Source: Arthonia radiata
Taxonomy: Eukaryota > Ascomycota > Arthoniomycetes > Arthoniales > Arthoniaceae
DNA: 64,000 bases
NCBI GenBank assembly: GCA_002989075.1
Contig: PSQN01000012.1
Coordinates: 1,810,480-1,874,479 of the forward strand
Direction: 5' to 3'
Below the pieces are notes generated by a model, which had not been told where the DNA came from, did not search any database, and was given only the letters and a program-made list of their open reading frames with translations. This document shows, piece by piece, positions 62,589-64,000 of the stretch. Every line of letters starts with the position of its first letter. Position 1 is the stretch's first letter. Position numbers and translations under genes: made by a program.

Positions 62589-63592
62589 AGTTATGCGCAG
62601 TGAAGGGGTTGTATAGCTATGCGCAGTGAGGCGGCGATGGCCATGAGTGAGGGTGAGAAGGAGGGTTAATGTGGATGTATGAATTATGATATCTTGTTCA
62701 CTACTGTTTGTCTGTCTGCGATGTTACGATGCGGACACTATCTACAGACTGAGACGGCGACTGTGGTGAAGCCTGGTGTTGAATTGACAAAGCTGCGACG
62801 TCTTAGTGACAAGGCCTTGGTCGGATCCAGCGCGAGGGCGAGAATCGCTTCTCCTCGGTAGTCTTAGCGAGGACTCATAGTGTCAGGGGCTTCATCACTG
62901 GATCGCTGGGAGGCAGCATCACCCGCAATAAACACCATATCGAAGCACAAAGGAAGGCCAGTAGTATCTTTGACGGTTTCATTCACTCCACTACCACGTC
63001 CACCAGCAGTGCTAAGAATCAGGAGAGATCCCCTCCATTAGAAGCGCTCCTCGCAACCTCTCTGAAAAGTCCATCCTTCCTTCTCCCTCGCTATGCCAAA
63101 ACGGTGTTACCGGTGTCTGTGGTAGCCAACGCCCGGCGCCGCGCTGATGCAAGTCGCGCTTAGGGAATGCGTCTGTACAGGGTGCTCACTTTTGGGTCCC
63201 TTTGACGGTGATGCGGTTTGGTGCCTGGCGTGATGGCTGCAGGTCTTTGATAGTGATGAGAAATGGCGGTAATGATGATGTGATGATGTGAGAAGCCTCG
63301 TGGGCTTTACGAAATGATGATCGATTGTCGTTGTTGTGATGTTGATGTCGATGTGGTCAGTGTGACGGAGACAGTACACTGCCAGGCTGGATGGTATCCA
63401 AATCCAACTCCGATGCGTTTCCAAGACGCCTTGCGGAATTTTGCCAATCCAAGTCGCCGCAAACGAGGACTCCGGATGCCACTGTCCAAGATCCAAAAGA
63501 ACAAAAGAAATAATAAAAATATCTACAAGAAGGGTATCATCGCTGAAGCGCTCAACCAGTAAGCAAGTCTATTGCAGAAAGTTGCTATTGCA
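62589..63592. other. Intergenic between convergent genes
   Basis: It holds the 3' sides of the 62,232 gene (plus) and of the partial gene at 63,593 (minus). Short frames only; nothing recognised. Confidence 0.5.
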
Positions 63593-63973
63593 TCAGTGTG
63601 TCGTGTTGCGGCTCAGCCATCGGGGCAATGCACCTTGACTGAGGGGTAGACTGGGACTGTCAAAGGTGATTGACCGTCGTTTCGCAGCGTCATCCATTTC
63701 GTCGTCCAAGTCCATAGCATCGCCGAGCTGGTAATCTGACACGGATGGCTTGGGGAAGGACGCCGATGGTAAAGCAGGAAGTGGACTGTCCTCGAGCATT
63801 GGCATCGGCGCAAAAGAAGCGTGTGAGTGTGAAGTAACAGGAGCAGAGTGTGTCGTGGTGCCCTGTCCGAAGGCGTACGTGACGGCACGGGATAGCTTGG
63901 CTCGTCGCTTGACCTTGGCCATGCCTCGCTCACAGGCTTCTTCATGGTCTTTGCTGTCCATTTCCACATACGC
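63593..63973 (-). CDS. Last exon of an unidentified gene (cut by window end)
   Basis: The frame is open from a splice acceptor (TATCCACAG, exon from about 63,973) to the stop at 63,593. There is no ATG at the 5' end, so the gene continues beyond the window or through an intron that leaves it. It reads AYVEMDSKDHEEACERGMAK, then a basic patch KVKRRAKLSRAV, a Ser/Pro-rich stretch, an acidic part (DAMDLDDEMDDAAKRRS) and PRWLSRNTTH. This looks like a disordered regulatory C-terminus, and the basic patch could be a nuclear signal. No family is recognised. Confidence 0.6.
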   Translation of the reverse strand, partial: AYVEMDSKDHEEACERGMAKVKRRAKLSRAVTYAFGQGTTTHSAPVTSHSHASFAPMPMLEDSPLPALPSASFPKPSVSDYQLGDAMDLDDEMDDAAKRRSITFDSPSLPLSQGALPRWLSRNTTH

Positions 63974-64000
63974 CTGTGGATAACATCGAAGGGGATGGCT

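Overview
The window looks like a contig piece from a filamentous ascomycete (Pezizomycotina, probably a Dothideomycete; inferred, not proven). The reasons are short introns (51-127 bp) with GTRNGT donors, a Zn2Cys6 regulator, a fungal-type adenylate cyclase, and a 24.5-kb AT-rich block with the transition-type decay expected of repeat-induced point mutation (RIP).

Region 1 (1 to about 24,480) is a graveyard of repeats with no intact host gene. Its core is a nest that can be resolved from end repeats. A Ty3/Gypsy element on the minus strand (4,949-22,231, 196-bp LTRs, ACTAT target duplications) was entered by a second member of the same family on the plus strand (11,860-21,149, 196-bp LTRs, TAAGC/TAAGT duplications). 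That second element holds a 5'-truncated Ty1/Copia piece (about 18,080-19,926). All are heavily decayed fossils. The flanks (1-4,943 and 22,237-24,478) are older, mostly unassignable repeat debris. A 22-bp perfect palindrome sits exactly at the edge of the AT-rich block.

Region 2 (about 24,500-42,900) is gene-poor but not TE-rich. It carries about eleven short, single-exon genes for charged, helical or coiled-coil proteins without signal peptides: 25,020 (frameshifted), 26,248, 32,467, 33,474, 34,649, 36,237, 37,702, 38,696, 39,790, 41,065 and 42,297. Several are visibly paralogous in pairs or triplets. Most have a TATA-like box 135-220 bp before the start, and promoter blocks are shared even between genes whose proteins no longer align. 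A divergent pair is embedded in this region: a ferric-reductase gene (minus) and a Zn2Cys6 regulator (plus). A 208-bp MITE-like element with 28-bp perfect terminal inverted repeats lies between two of the small genes.

Region 3 (about 43,100-64,000) is ordinary, conserved, intron-bearing euchromatin. Six genes run in tandem on the minus strand: mitochondrial succinyl-CoA:3-ketoacid CoA transferase, adenylate cyclase (2,104 aa after adding an upstream exon), a stomatin/SPFH protein, a CinA C-terminal-domain protein, an LSM12 homologue and an RBM42-type RNA-binding protein. Then come 6-phosphogluconate dehydrogenase (plus), a small Gly/Gln-rich protein with an almost G-free leader (plus), and the last exon of an unidentified gene cut by the window end (minus).

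The most promising undescribed item is the array of small helical-protein genes with a common promoter architecture, squeezed between the RIP-mutated repeat block and the conserved gene block.
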